From assembly GCA_037447655.1 (NCBI GenBank), contig JBBHKE010001797.1, forward strand, positions 1 to 55,573: DNA of 55,573 nucleotides. The letters run 5' to 3'. A program made the position numbers and the translations under genes. The notes under the pieces are model-generated. The model saw only the letters and a list, made by a program, of their open reading frames with translations. It was not told the origin of the DNA and searched no databases. How positions within the stretch are numbered: position 1 is the stretch's first letter; every line of letters begins with the position of its first letter. Below are positions 10,403 to 20,849 of the stretch, piece by piece. Origin of the DNA: Zygnema cylindricum (taxonomy: Eukaryota; Streptophyta; Zygnematophyceae; Zygnematales; Zygnemataceae).

Positions 10403-10965
10403 TGATAGAAAAATTGGTGGAAGGGTCCCTTGGTGTTCAGACTTGTCCAAAGTGGGTAGCAGTTAGGGCCCGCATTGTTTCCAAGTAGTATCGTCATGGG
10501 TGGAGAAAGAGGAGCTATGCTGGTAAACCAATCGGATCGAAAAGATAGATGGTGGGAGGCGCCAGAATCGACTATCCAAGAATCGGCCAATTCAGAAAAA
10601 TCGAGGAGAGAGGATGTATTCAAGGCGTAGCCGAATTCGGTTGGAGACGATGCGTACGGATTATCCACTGGCAGCGTCAGATTTGGAGGAAGCGGATTAT
10701 GAGTGTACTGACGGTACGGATTTAGAGTAAATGGGGAGCGCTCAGGGAGATTTTGGTGACCGGGGATCATGGGTTGGACAAAAGGATTTGATCCTGAATA
10801 AGGATCGTTGGCGGTTGGAAATTTTTTTTCGGCAGTTGAAGCTTGACTGGAGTACAGATTTCGGCCAGGATTTTGTCCACGTCCAGGCTGTCGTCCAGAA
10901 TTCCCTTGACGGTCGTTTTTTCTTTTGAGTACCGGGCAGACGTCAATGACGTGATCCGGGAGCAC
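10403..10965 (-). pseudogene. copia A: Gag end and truncated aspartic protease
   Basis: Reads CPVLKRK (end of the zinc-knuckle region), a Pro/Asn-rich linker, then DSWIVDSGASHHLSFRSDW and ILLGNN, the catalytic D-S-G block of copia proteases. The frame leaves copia homology just after this and enters the (CCCTCC)n repeat. It is offset from the gag frame by a frameshift near 10960. Confidence 0.8.
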
Positions 10966-11639
10966 GACAGTACCGGCAGGAGGAGTTTTTGGAACTTCGA
11001 TTGGGTGGAGGAAAGAGAGCCAGAGCTACACCAGGAGTTGGGGAAAAATTATGTTTAGTCTCCTCGTGTAGTAAACCGGCCGTCAGAGATGGGATAGTGA
11101 CAGCTGTAGATGAGTTGTCAATAGATGAGATGAAGGCCGAATATGATGCTGGAAGACCGCCTAGGATGGCTGAAATGATGTCCTCATCCGAGACAGTGGC
11201 GCCGACATTTTTGAGACGGCCGGAAATAGACTTGATGTTGTTGATGTATGCTTGAATAGATTCGGTAGGATTTTTCTGAGCAGTGTTGAGTTGGCGGCGA
11301 AGAAGTAGTTTGTTAGACCAAGACTTGTTCTCATATGCTGTGGACAGAAGCGTCCAAGCACCGTGAGCTGAGGTGGCGTCACCAATGAGATCAAGTTGCG
11401 AGGGTTCAAGTGCGAGAACCAGCCTAGAGTGCGCCTCCTCATTTTTAGCGAGCCAGGCGGGATTTAGCGGCGGCATCTGAAGGTTCCCCTTCGCTTCCGT
11501 TTATAACGGACCAAAGTTTTTCGCGCCGGAAAAGGTGCTCAATCTGGAATTTCCAGCCGTAGAAATCCGTGCCATTGAATTTGGCGACGGTATTCGAACT
11601 AACGGGGAGAGGCCCATAACCTATTGAATGAGTAGTCAT
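10943..11639 (-). pseudogene. copia A gag
   Basis: Gag of the UBN2/copia type: starts MTTHSIGYGP, then NTVAKFNGTDFYGWKFQIEH, EAHSRLVLALEPSQLDLI, NKSWSNKLLLRRQLN, ISAILGGLP and the first cysteines of the knuckle (CRYC). A frameshift near 11460 splits it into two frames. The initiator ATG (11639-11637) lies within the LTR, and the codons IGYGP are the primer-binding site. Confidence 0.8.
11611..11621 (-). promoter_or_regulatory. copia A primer-binding site (half initiator tRNA-Met)
   Basis: Minus-strand GGTTATGGGCC directly follows the LTR end (CAATA). This equals the Drosophila copia primer-binding site, which pairs with the internal anticodon-stem region of initiator tRNA-Met rather than its 3' CCA end. 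Confidence 0.75.
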
Positions 11640-12014
11640 AGCAGCGGGCAGGAATACAGAAAAGGACAGAAAAGGGCAAGTAAAAAGGTTACCAGAAATA
11701 GTTAATTAAAAAGGTATCGGTTACAATGAAGACAAAAAGCTAAGGTAGTAACTGAGAGTGTCACGTAGTGTCACTCTGACAGACTGTACTACACCCTACG
11801 TGATCCCAAAGGGTCACTTGTCTTTTCCTAGCATAGCGAAAGGGCAAGGTGTCCTTTCGTAAGAAGATATCTAAAAATATCTAAATCTGAATCTAAGACA
11901 GAGGTAAGAAAAAAGATAACGAAAAACAGAATGCTAGACTACGTTATCTAGCACTAAGACTGATACATCTAGTTTGTAGCAAAGAAGAATAGGAACGAAT
12001 CCAGGATTCCAACA
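11622..12014 (-). repeat. copia A 5' LTR
   Basis: Sense start TGTTGGAATCC (12014 leftwards), end TTCAATA next to the primer-binding site. It is about 393 bp. Outside its start lies GGAGGGAGGG repeat. No partner 3' LTR exists, so insertion age cannot be judged from LTR divergence. Confidence 0.75.
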
Positions 12015-12043
12015 GGAGGGAGGGAGGGAGGGAGGGAGGGAGA

Positions 12044-12115
<72 letters not shown>

Positions 12116-12440
12116 GGGAGAGAGAGAGGGGAGTGAGAGAAGGACAAAGTGAAATAGAGGGAGGAAGGGCGAGAGAGAAAAAAAAACCGAGAGAGAGGGA
12201 GAGAGTGAGAGGGAGAGAGAGAGGGAGAGAGAGAAGGACAATGTGAAAGTGAGGAAGGGCAAGAGAAAAAAAGACAGAGACAGAGGGAGAGAGAGGGGAG
12301 AAAAAGAGAGGATGAGAGAGAGCTATAGTGAGAGAGAGAGAGGGAGGAGGAGTGGGAGGGAGGTAGAAGGAGAAGGAGAAGGGGAGACGGGGGAGGGGAA
12401 CAAGGAGAAAGGGAGGGAGAGGGGAAAAGGGGATAGAGAG
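12015..12440. repeat. GGGA/GA tract flanking copia A
   Basis: GGGA repeats pass into (GA)n and then imperfect GAGGGAGA on the plus strand. It continues the same purine strand as the tract at 10072-10402, as expected if element A inserted into one long tract. Confidence 0.95.
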
Positions 12441-13215
12441 ACGAAAAATATATATATCATGAAGTGTAATTTTTTTTTTATTTCACGACACTCGATAGAA
12501 TTAAAACTATCTCTGTTTGACTCGTGAGGAAAATTTAAAACATTCGAATATGAAAAACAATATCTTAAGAACTATCAAAACTGCAACGAATTCAAATAAA
12601 TTTTCATTTTTCCTTAACTAAAAGGCTCTTAAATTTTGAGTAAAACGTTTATAGAACAATTTTTACAAAACTTGTAAAAAAAAAAGGTCCCATTTCTTTG
12701 ATTTTATTTTACAACCAACCACCAGTTTTTTCAACTTTTTACATCTTTTCACTTTTTTCTATTTACCCAAAAAAAAATTTAACGTTTTAAACGTTACTTC
12801 ACACATTTTTGTTGAGCCCTCCCACATTATCGGAGAACATATAAAAACAGAAATTTGAAAATTTTCCAAACGCAATTTTCATCACAATACTATTAATTGT
12901 ACAAAGTTCAAAATCATGTGTGACTATCGCTAAATCCACACTAATTCTGGTTTAGTTCTTTGGTATTCTCATGTTTTTTATATATACTGCCTATTATTCG
13001 CCTAATTCACCTTGGAAGAGTACCTTAAAAGAAGCTTAAAAATTTACAAAAACCATAAAGGCCACGCTAATTGTGGTGAAAGGTAAAAAAAAAAAAACGG
13101 AAACGTCTTTTTAAAGGATATGAAGAACCGAACAGACCAGTTTTACATGTATTAGATTCTAGAGGATGAGACAACAAATATTAGGAGAACTATGAAGAAA
13201 GTTGTGAAAAATGGG

Positions 13216-13260
<45 letters not shown>

Positions 13261-13768
13261 TAAATGGTTATTTCCATCAAAATCAGTAAATGGTTATTTC
13301 CATCAAAATCAGTTGTGGTATTCTAGATTTCCTTCAGCCCCAAATTTCTAAGACCAAGATTAATTTAAATTTTTAAGGCTACTCTAATTTGCGGTTGTAG
13401 CTTTTACTTTTTTTGCCTTCAAAAATTTACGCAAAAAAATTATTTCTTTTGACAACTTCCGGACACCAACATTTAACCAAAAAATGTTTTTTCTATTTGT
13501 TTTTTGACCGAAAAGTAGTTTATATTTCGTGTTTCATTTTATATAAAATTCTTAAATTCGTTTACTTTTTCTGGTTAAAGGATAATCATTTCCAACCGAA
13601 AGAAGACCGGTAGCTTAATTAATCATTAAAATTATTATTAATTATTGTATGGATGTAACCTCATAGAAACCCATTAAAAAGAGGGAAAACAAAACCTCAT
13701 AAAAACCCATTAAAAAGAGGAAAATCAAAACCACATAAAAACACGTTAAAACGGGGAAACAAACTCAC
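12441..13768 (-). other. intron sequence of the right PC-esterase gene, no exon seen
   Basis: AT-rich. Contains a (TA)n run at 13219-13258, a directly repeated 26-base unit (AAATGGTTATTTCCATCAAA core) at about 13260-13312, and three copies of a roughly 37-base unit at 13660-13758 (AACCTCATAAAAACCCATTA core) just inside the 5' splice site. No coding motif was seen on either strand. Confidence 0.6.
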
Positions 13769-14516
13769 TTGCAAAATTTTTGCCTCGAAAAATTCTCCAT
13801 TGGGCAAGTCGTCGGTGTTTCCCAATCCCATTTCAAGTCTTCCCTTACACTCCAATTTCCCCCTTTAATAGCGATTTCATCTGCTTCTAAACCAAATACT
13901 CCTCCTTTTTCTGTGTTACGAACGTCACAAGGTTGGATTGGCTTTCCTCGAGTCCACGGTAAAAGTTGAGGTTTCGAATTATATACCCATTTTCCCTCTT
14001 TCTCTAGGCAATTAAACTTCGCTTTTACCTTTTCTAGTTCGCTTCGAGTGAGAATTTTTGAGCCCGGGATCGGAAATTTCAAAACCGGAGCTTCTTTTGG
14101 CGCTTTTCTAACACGATTTTCCACACTAATTCTCCCTAACTTGGAGGGTATATAGAGGAGGTTACTGTGATGTTCTGTCACACCTGATTTTTTTTCATTT
14201 AATTCTTTTTCATTAGTCATTTCAACCGAAGGAAGAGAAACTAATAATGTATTATAAAATAAATATACCCAAGAATCTAAAGGTCCGGGATGACATAAAT
14301 TAATGCAATTTTGGGATCTTCCCCCATTATAATTCGAAAAAATAGTTGTTTTGTTTCTCTTTTCGACAGCTCCACCAACATCTAAATAGAGTCCACCCCA
14401 TTTATAGGTCAACTTTTTCGCAATTATATTTTGGCGGCTCCGGTTTCGGTTTAAATTGTTTTTGTCGTTTTTTCTCTCTTTAGAAAATATTTGGCCGGGA
14501 GCTGGGCAGGCACGAA
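13769..14516 (-). CDS. PC-esterase exon: end of one domain plus N-terminal cap of the next
   Basis: Acceptor after a CT-rich run (TTTGTGGCAG, AG at 14518-14517); donor GTGAGT from 13768. The 748-base exon is open throughout. Its first third reads RACPAPGQ, RQNIIAKK, WGGLYLDVGG and NCINLCHPGPLDSWVYLFYN. It parallels the last exon (RQNDIAKKY, GGIYMD, DCLHYCLPGVPDTW), but catalytic D and H are both N. The rest reads like the Cys-rich cap of a second esterase: CLEKEGKWVYNSKP, IQPCD, LKWDWETPTTCP, FSRQKFC, then splices to the GDSL exon. This suggests a tandem-domain protein with a dead first domain, or an in-frame fusion of neighbouring genes. The frame also continues upstream of the acceptor through a hydrophobic stretch (14580-14680) that could be an alternative signal anchor. 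Confidence 0.65.
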
Positions 14517-15339
14517 CTGCCACAAACAGACAAGTGGAGGGAGAGAGGGAGAGAGAGTGAGAGAGAGACATTGATTTGATTTTGAAAAACAGGTATTGAA
14601 AGTCATAGTAAATTATAACCATTAAAAATAGTAATATAATCATAAATATTAATAAATTGTCGAGAGTAGAAATGTAAAACGATTGACCATCCATACCGAT
14701 TAAATTATACTTAAAAAAGTATGACAAAAAATATGAAGCATAAACAAGTGAATTATATTTAAGAAAAGTAATCCATATTGATATGATACAAGTTTTCCAT
14801 TTACAAATATTACATTTTCTTGTTTATTTTTTTAATTCAATCTTATTCACCTTAAAAAAGAGATAAGAAACCCCCACCCACCTCCCTGCCTCCCTCCCTC
14901 CATCCCCCCCTTCCTCCCTCCCTCCTGTAATTTGGTTAGGAGTTTTATAATGATCCACACAAAAAAATTTGTTCATTTTTTTCAAAAATTGAATTCAAAA
15001 ATCGCAAAAACAGCCTTTTTTTCTTGTTTCACTCAAGTTAAATTTTTATCAAAAAAAAAACTAAAATTTATAATCATTTATATTTTTTTTGTAACTTTTT
15101 TGTTTTTTTGTGAATTAGTGTAGTAAACTTTGACATAATAGTTTTTAAAAGCGAGCACATTATACGTTTTAAATTCAAATTTTTCTAAGCAGAATAATGT
15201 AAATTGATGTAAAATTATGTAAGAATTATGTAAAAATTATGTAAATATTATGTAAACTATGTAAATATTAGTAAAAATTCAGTACATGATATAAAAGTTC
15301 AATGTTAAAGACATATAACACGGCCTCGTTATCCAGTAT

Positions 15340-15640
15340 TTGAAATTATGGACCAAAATATGAACCGAAATTGGTCAAAATTGGTCAAAATTAGTCGAAA
15401 TTAGTCGAAACTGGTTCAAATTGATGAAAATTAGTCAAAATTGGTCAAAATTGGCCAAAACTGATCAACCCACTGGTCAAAATTGGTCCAAATTGGTCAA
15501 AATAGGTCAATAATGGTTAAAATTGGTTAAATCAAATGTCAAAAAGTGGTCAAAATTGGTCCAAAAGCAGTCAAAATAGGGTGAAACATGGGTCAAATTA
15601 TGGGTCAAAAATTGGGCTTGACCAAAATTGGTCAAAATTG
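15340..15640 (+). repeat. degenerate decanucleotide repeat (GGTCAAAATT)
   Basis: About 25 imperfect copies of AATTGGTCAAAATTGGTC-type units, with variable spacing and GGTC/AGTC/GGCC variants. Non-coding in appearance. Confidence 0.8.
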
Positions 15641-15794
15641 GTCAATTTCTTTCTTGAAAAATGGGTCGAAACGGAAAAAATATGGCTAAAAATGGATCAT
15701 CGAAAATGGTCAACGTTGGTAAATGTGACTAATACCTGCCATATTCTTCCTCCAACAAAATCGGTTAAAGACCATTTTGAATGGGAATCTTGAT

Positions 15795-16590
15795 CCCCTC
15801 CTCTCTCTCCTCTCTCTCCTCTCTCTCCTCTCTCTCCTCCGTCTCCTTCTCCTTTTCCTTTTCCTTTTCCTTTTCCTTTTCCTTTTCCTTTTCCTTTTAC
15901 TTTTCCTTTTCCAAATTGTTGAAAATCTTCTTGGAAATTTTGAGAACTTTCTTCGATTCTTTTTTGAAAATTTTGAAAATCTGAAAAGTTTTCAAATTGA
16001 GATTGGTCCAAAACAAGATCTGAAGAAAAATTTGATTTTTTTCTTTTCCCTTTTTTTAAAATAGCTCCTCCAAGTTGGGAACCACAGGGTCCCGAGGGAA
16101 AAAATAGTAAAATACGCCCATTTGGACCCTATTTATCCCCCCCCCCTCCCCCCCGAAAAAAAAGTTATAAAAAAAGAAAAATTTAGAATTTCGATTATAA
16201 ATGGATTTTGGGGTTTGAAAATTAAAAATTTGGTTTTTTGGAGTTCAATGATAACCGACACCTTCTCTCTCCCTCCATTTTCCATCTTCTCTTCTCTCCC
16301 TCCCCCTCTTCGTCTCCGTCTCCCTCTCTGTCTCCCTCACCCTCTCCCTTTCCCTTTTCCTCTCCCTCTCCCTCTTAAATCAGCAAAACAAGGCAACTTC
16401 TCCCGCTTCTCTCTCTCCCTCTCGCTTTCTTTCTCTTCTCTCCCTTATCTCCCTCTCTCACTCTTCTCTCCCGCTTCCCTCTCTCCTCTCTCGTCTTTCT
16501 TTCTATTCTCTCCCTTATCTCCCTCTCTCACTCTTTTCTCCCGCTTCCCTCTCTCCCTCCCTCCCTCTCTCCCTCATCTCTCTCATCTCA
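15795..16590 (+). repeat. CT-rich simple repeats (CTCTCTC, CCTTTT, CCCTCT)
   Basis: Three blocks: CTCTCTCCT units (15795-15845), (CCTTTT)n (15850-15910), and a long imperfect CCCTCT block with two near-identical 85-base segments (16400-16480 and 16490-16570). Frames through them encode only Ser/Leu/Phe runs. Confidence 0.85.
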
Positions 16591-17028
16591 TCTAAATCAG
16601 AAAAACAAGAAAAGAAAAATAACAGAAAATAAAACCGGAAAAAAACATTATTTCTTGTCTATTTATTGATTTTACTGATTTTGTCTATTTTGTACATTTA
16701 TATTCACTTAGTTCTTTTTGTTGTTAACTAACTAAATTCTTTAAAGTTTTATCTAATTGGTTAAATTTTCGCTAATCTTAACAAATTTCAAATTTCAACC
16801 AATTACATTAATTCCTACTTAATTTACTAAATTTATTATTTATTATGTTTATTTAGATACCAACCATTTAACAAATCTTAAAATCTTACCCCGATACTTA
16901 ACTAATTATTGAAAAGTTTTGCTAATTTGAAATCTTAACCGATGAACTAAAATTTAAACTAATTTAAAAATACTAATTTATTAAATATTAATTAATTAAA
17001 GAATTTAACTTACTGTATAAACTCTTAC

Positions 17029-17075
17029 CTCGAAACTTTTGCGATGATTTCCGATGAAATAATCCAAAATTTTAA
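17029..17075 (-). pseudogene. probable decayed duplicate of the 17225-17368 exon end
   Basis: Ends with the same donor context (TTTCGAG then GTAAGA) and codes KILDYFIGNHRKSFE, aligning with KMDHLVGNRLESIE at the end of the larger exon. A possible acceptor TTAATTAG lies just before it. A third copy of the donor region, without coding similarity, occurs near 16885-16900. Tandem duplication of an exon-plus-intron segment is the likely origin. Confidence 0.45.
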
Positions 17076-17224
17076 CTAATTAAAAAAAAATAAGTAGAAT
17101 AAATTCTTTAACCAAGTTAAAATTTGAACTAACCAATTAGATTTCAAGTAATTATTTGAAATTTTAACCAATTTAAAAAACATAAAAAATAAAAAATTAA
17201 AAAATTACCTTTTCAAATTCTTAC

Positions 17225-17368
17225 CTCGATACTTTCGAGTCTATTTCCAACCAAATGATCCATTTTTCCCAAATTCCAATTTAAATTCTCTCCCTCCTCT
17301 ACCCCTTTTTGCAATTCTTCAAATGGAATCGAAGTATCGTAACTGTCGGCTAAATATTGTAGAACTTG
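17225..17368 (-). CDS. unassigned internal exon (48 codons)
   Basis: Acceptor GTTTTTCAG (AG at 17370-17369) and donor GTAAGA (from 17224) frame exactly 144 bases without a stop. It reads QVLQYLADSYDTSIPFEELQ, KGVEEGENLNWNLGKMDH and LVGNRLESIE. The sequence is acidic and looks helical; no family was recognised. It may be an upstream exon of the PC-esterase gene or part of another minus-strand gene. Coding-like composition in an AT-rich setting and two good splice sites are the reasons to accept it. Confidence 0.5.
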
Positions 17369-17369
17369 C

Positions 17370-18029
17370 TGAAAAACCGTAAACAAAAAAATATAAAAAC
17401 GTTAAATCCTTATAAAATATGGTCGGTTTCTTAAAAAATAAGGTCAAATTTTATTGTTTTGCAATAGATATATTTGTAAAACTTGCGGAAAAAAAAACAT
17501 TTAAAAAAAAATAACAAAACAGAAAATTCATCGTCAATTTCTTTTAAAATAAGGTCAATTTTGAACGATTTTTCGATAAAGCTGCAAAACTTGCTGAAAC
17601 AACATAGGAAAACAACGAAAAAAAAAATCAAAACCTTAGAACTTAAGGTCAATTTTTAGAAAATAAGGTCAATTTCTCAAACTTACGGCAAAGACATAAG
17701 AAAAAAGGAAAAGAAAGTTACAAATCTTAGAAATTACAGTAAACATCCCAGAAGTAAAGGTCAAATACTTGGAATTACGGTCCATAAAATGTAAAATTTG
17801 ATGAAAAAACATAGGAAAACGCCAAAAACTCTTACAAATTATTGTCAATTCTTAAAATTATGGTCAATAAAATGTCAAACTTGATGAAAAACAATGGAAT
17901 ACGACAGAAATTCTTAAAGATTATGGTCAAATTCTTATAAATCATAAAAAACATTGCCGCAAATGTAGAAAAGGGGAACACAGAAAAAAATTAAATCAAT
18001 TTCCTTACAAATATTCTAATTGGCTTCCC
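17370..18029. other. AT-rich region, no gene seen
   Basis: Repeated words AAGGTCAATTT and TTGATGAAAAAC occur several times, giving a loosely tandem structure of about 75-100 bases. No exon with both splice sites was found. Confidence 0.5.
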
Positions 18030-18290
18030 CCTCTACACCCCGCCGGTCCCTCCCTCTCCCTCTCCAATTCCCTCTCCTTCTCCCTCTCCCTCGCATTCTC
18101 TCAACCTCTACGTCACCCTCTCGCCCTCTCCCTCTCCCTCTCTCTCCCTCTCCCCGTCTCCCTTCCCCTCTCCCTCTTCCTCTTCCTCTCCCTCTCCCTC
18201 TCCTTCTCCCTCTTCCTTTCTGTCTCCTTCTCCCTCTCCTTGTTCTTTTTTGTCTCACTTTTCCTCTCTCTCTCCCCCTCTCTCTTCCTC
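18030..18290 (+). repeat. CCCTCT tract at the left border of copia B
   Basis: Pyrimidine on the plus strand. It ends TCTTCCTC directly before the B 3' LTR at 18291. The other border of B (22588) also begins CCTCTTCCCC. Confidence 0.95.
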
Positions 18291-18788
18291 TATCCGAGGT
18301 GAAGACATGATGACAAATAGGGTGGAGATAAGGGGACAAAAAAGTTTGTTGATTGAATTGATAAAAATGAAAAGACACAACAGAGTTAAATAAAAGAAAC
18401 TAATAAACTTCCGCACAAGAGGAACTTTCCTAACCTGAAAAAAGTCACTTGACGCTTCACCCAAAAGTTGCAGTCAATATTTATAAACATATCTTTGACC
18501 GGATTCCAATCGTACTTGAGGTACATAGAATGAAACAAGCTTAGACAAAAAAGACGAATAGAGATATCAAAATCCTAAATACTAAGCCTAGTATTGTAAA
18601 TCATTGTATAGCTTTCTAATCAAAAAGGACAAACTAAGATACTGAATTTCTAGATTCTAAAATCCTAGATTCTAAAAGAAGCGAAGTAATACTAGATTTC
18701 AGTATTCTAAATCAGAGCTAGATTTCTATATCACAGCTCGATGTATAAGTAGAAGATTACTTCTATCAAAGCCTAGTGTTTTAACATC
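18291..18788 (-). repeat. copia B 3' LTR
   Basis: Sense start TGTTAAAACAC at 18788; the inner part GTGGAGATAAGGGGACAAAA matches 22213-22233 of the 5' LTR. It ends in ATGTCTTCACCTC, which keeps the ATG that serves as Gag start in the family, then meets the CCCTCT tract. Confidence 0.75.
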
Positions 18789-18800
18789 CCTCCTCTTTGT
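18789..18800 (-). promoter_or_regulatory. copia B polypurine tract
   Basis: Sense AAAGAGGAGGGA directly abuts the 3' LTR start TGTTAA. This is the expected site of plus-strand DNA priming. Confidence 0.65.
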
Positions 18801-20530
18801 TAGAAGTTAATGCCGGTTGAAGTTCAATGAAGTTAAAATTGAGGTCGATGGAGAGCCTTAATACAAAAGTCTTCCATTTGAATAGAAGTGAAGAGCAAGT
18901 TAGCAAAGAGAAGTTTGGCAGTATTGGAAGGTAAGAGTGACGAGCCCAAAGGCTTCCTTGGTAAAATGGAACTGCATGTCGATGTTTTTGGTGCGCTGAT
19001 GGTGGACGGGGTTGCTCATGAGAGCAAGAGATCCCTCAGAGTTACAAAAGATTGGAGTTGGGGAAGCTCGAGGAAATTGAAGATTGAAGAGAAGTGATCT
19101 AAGCCATATGGCTTCCTTGGCAACATGTGTGGTTGCCATATATTCTGCTTCGGTGGAAAACAGAGTGGAAAACAAAGCGACAAAGCGGGTGTGGGTTATT
19201 TTTTGGATGCCCAAAAACCTCGAGCTCCTCTGAGAGAGAAGGAGATGCCTGAAGTGGAACAGGGGTGTCTAGGTCACCTCATTGTGTGCATGGCAAAAAC
19301 TAACAAGAGTGGGAAAGGAGGCGTCGGAGAAAGTGAAGCGAAGTGTTTTGTTGCCTTTGAGATAACGGAGGACCTGCTACGCGACAAGGAGGTCTTGAAG
19401 GAGGTCTTCAGGTGTAGGGTTTGAAACAAATTGGCTTAATTGGCCCAACAGAACCGCAATATCTGGTCGAGTGTCAGTCAATGCATGCATAAGACTTATG
19501 ACTATGGAGCGATGTAAATCATGAATGTCACTGTGGACAGGCCTGCCGGAGTTGCTAATGAGTCTAGTGTCGGCATCCAATGTGGTCCGGCCCGCCAAAG
19601 TTGCTAATGAGTCTAGTGTTGGCATCCAATGTGGTGGAGACAAGGGTGCAATTACACACGGAAAATTTGTCTAAAACCTCAAAGATGTATTTAGCTTGGG
19701 AGAACTAAAGTGTTTTGGTTGGCCGATCACGGTTGACTAGGATTCCAATATTCTAGTTCCTAAGTTTGTCGTTGCAAAATGGAATTGAGCATGGTTTTGA
19801 CCTGAAGGATCTAAGAGATGCAAGGACTAGATAAAAGGAGATGATCTATATAAATGATGATTAAGACAAGAGTGTCGTCTTTACCTCTTATGAATATTTC
19901 AAAATCTGCGGGGAGTTTGAAGAAGCTCCCACTAAGGAGAATAGCTTCGGGGTGTTGGCTCTAAAGGCGTGGAGCTTGCTTGAGGCCGTATAGGGACTTG
20001 AGGAGGTGACAGACAAGGTGCTCCATGCAGAGGGAAATGTAAAACTTCGGGTTGGCGAACGAATATTTGCTCCTTGGAAGCACCAAAATAAAAGGTTGTC
20101 TGGACTTCCATTTGATGGACGTGCCAATATTAGGAGGCCGCAATAAAAAAGAGGACGTGAATGGAGGCGAATTTCGCCACAAGTGCGTACTTTTCCGTGA
20201 ACTCGAGGCTTTCCTTTTGGAGGAATCTTTGGCAACAAATCGGCCATTGAAACAATCCGGGGAGCCATTAGCTTTTGTTCTCATCCGATCACCCATTTGG
20301 AGCCGATGACAACCATGAGAGAGAGTGGTAAGCTCCCAAGTTCCATTTTTTTGGAGGTATTCGAATTCGACATCCACTGTGGCTTTTTATGCCACGGCAA
20401 TAGGTGTTGCCATGGCGGCAAAGAAAGAATATGGAACATCGAAAGTGGCGATGTTTGCGACGTTATGGGTTGCTTGTCGCACTTCGATCCAAGCACTTTT
20501 CGGATGGTAGAGGGTTGAAGAGGTAGAGAG
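18801..20530 (-). pseudogene. copia B reverse transcriptase / RNase H
   Basis: RNase H pieces: FSTEAEYMATTHVAKEAIWL, then FCNSEGSLALMSNP and HQRTKNIDMQFHF (18900-19214). RT pieces: GTWELTTLSHG, FVAKDS and SLYGLKQAP (19961-20377). The frame is broken many times. At the RNase H codon where C and D have TAG, B keeps GAG. A direct duplication of about 54 bases lies at 19545-19640. Confidence 0.8.
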
Positions 20531-20849
20531 GTCGAAAGAAGAGCAAGCCGAAGGACATAAAGGGGTCCATCCAAGCGGATGGGAGAGAGGGAGAAGGGAT
20601 TGGAAGTGGTCCTGTGAAGAGGTTAGGGATTGGATGGAAGAGGACTAGAGATGGTTTTGGCGAGGGAAAATGAAGGGGGAAGATTGAGAGGAGAGGCAAA
20701 GGTAGAGGCAGCAGGAATGGAGGGGAGAAGGGGGGAAATGATAGAGAGAGGTGCGGTTGGCGGAAGGGAGATGAGGGTAGGAGACAAAAAAGGAAGAGGG
20801 ATGGAATGGATTAGTTTGTTAAGGAGGGGAGTGTCCTCGAATGTGATGT

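Larger units (their letters stand above)
10403..12014 (-). mobile_element. Ty1/copia element A, truncated (5' LTR + gag + part of protease)
   Basis: On the minus strand: 5' LTR (12014-11622), primer-binding site, Gag, zinc-knuckle remnant and the start of the aspartic protease (DSGASHH), then a sudden end at the (GGGA)n tract at 10402. Integrase, reverse transcriptase, RNase H and 3' LTR are missing. Both sides are GGGA repeat, so the element lies within one tract, inside an intron of the PC-esterase gene and on the same strand. Confidence 0.9.
7589..14516 (-). other. PC-esterase gene span, right copy (four visible exons)
   Basis: Exons at 14516-13769, 10038-9941, 9498-9151 and 7910-7589 join with matching phases (2+1, 1+2, 1+2) and give the PC-esterase order: Cys-rich TBL-like N-terminal cap, GDSL nucleophile block, LNRGPHY block, DxxH block. 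The 3.7-kb intron between the first two exons contains copia element A and several simple-repeat tracts. The 5' end lies upstream of 14516 and was not identified. Each exon alone is only moderately recognisable; the phase agreement and domain order make the model convincing. Confidence 0.75.
14517..17224. other. AT-rich region without a recognised exon
   Basis: Holds CCCTCC repeats at 14875-14925, degenerate (GGTCAAAATT)n at 15340-15640, CTCTCT and CCTTTT runs at 15795-15910, and a CT-rich stretch at 16260-16590. Exons for the upstream part of the PC-esterase protein should lie here or further right but could not be recognised. A weak minus-strand candidate is KWSLTDFVGGRIWQ before a GTATTA at about 15740-15795, without a convincing acceptor. 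Confidence 0.5.

Noticed and set aside
14580-14727. Signal-anchor start (MSYFFKYNLIG...) of the PC-esterase protein
   Set aside because: The frame continues upstream and has a hydrophobic stretch, but a strong CT-rich 3' splice site at 14517 lies between it and the first homologous residues. Kept only as an alternative.
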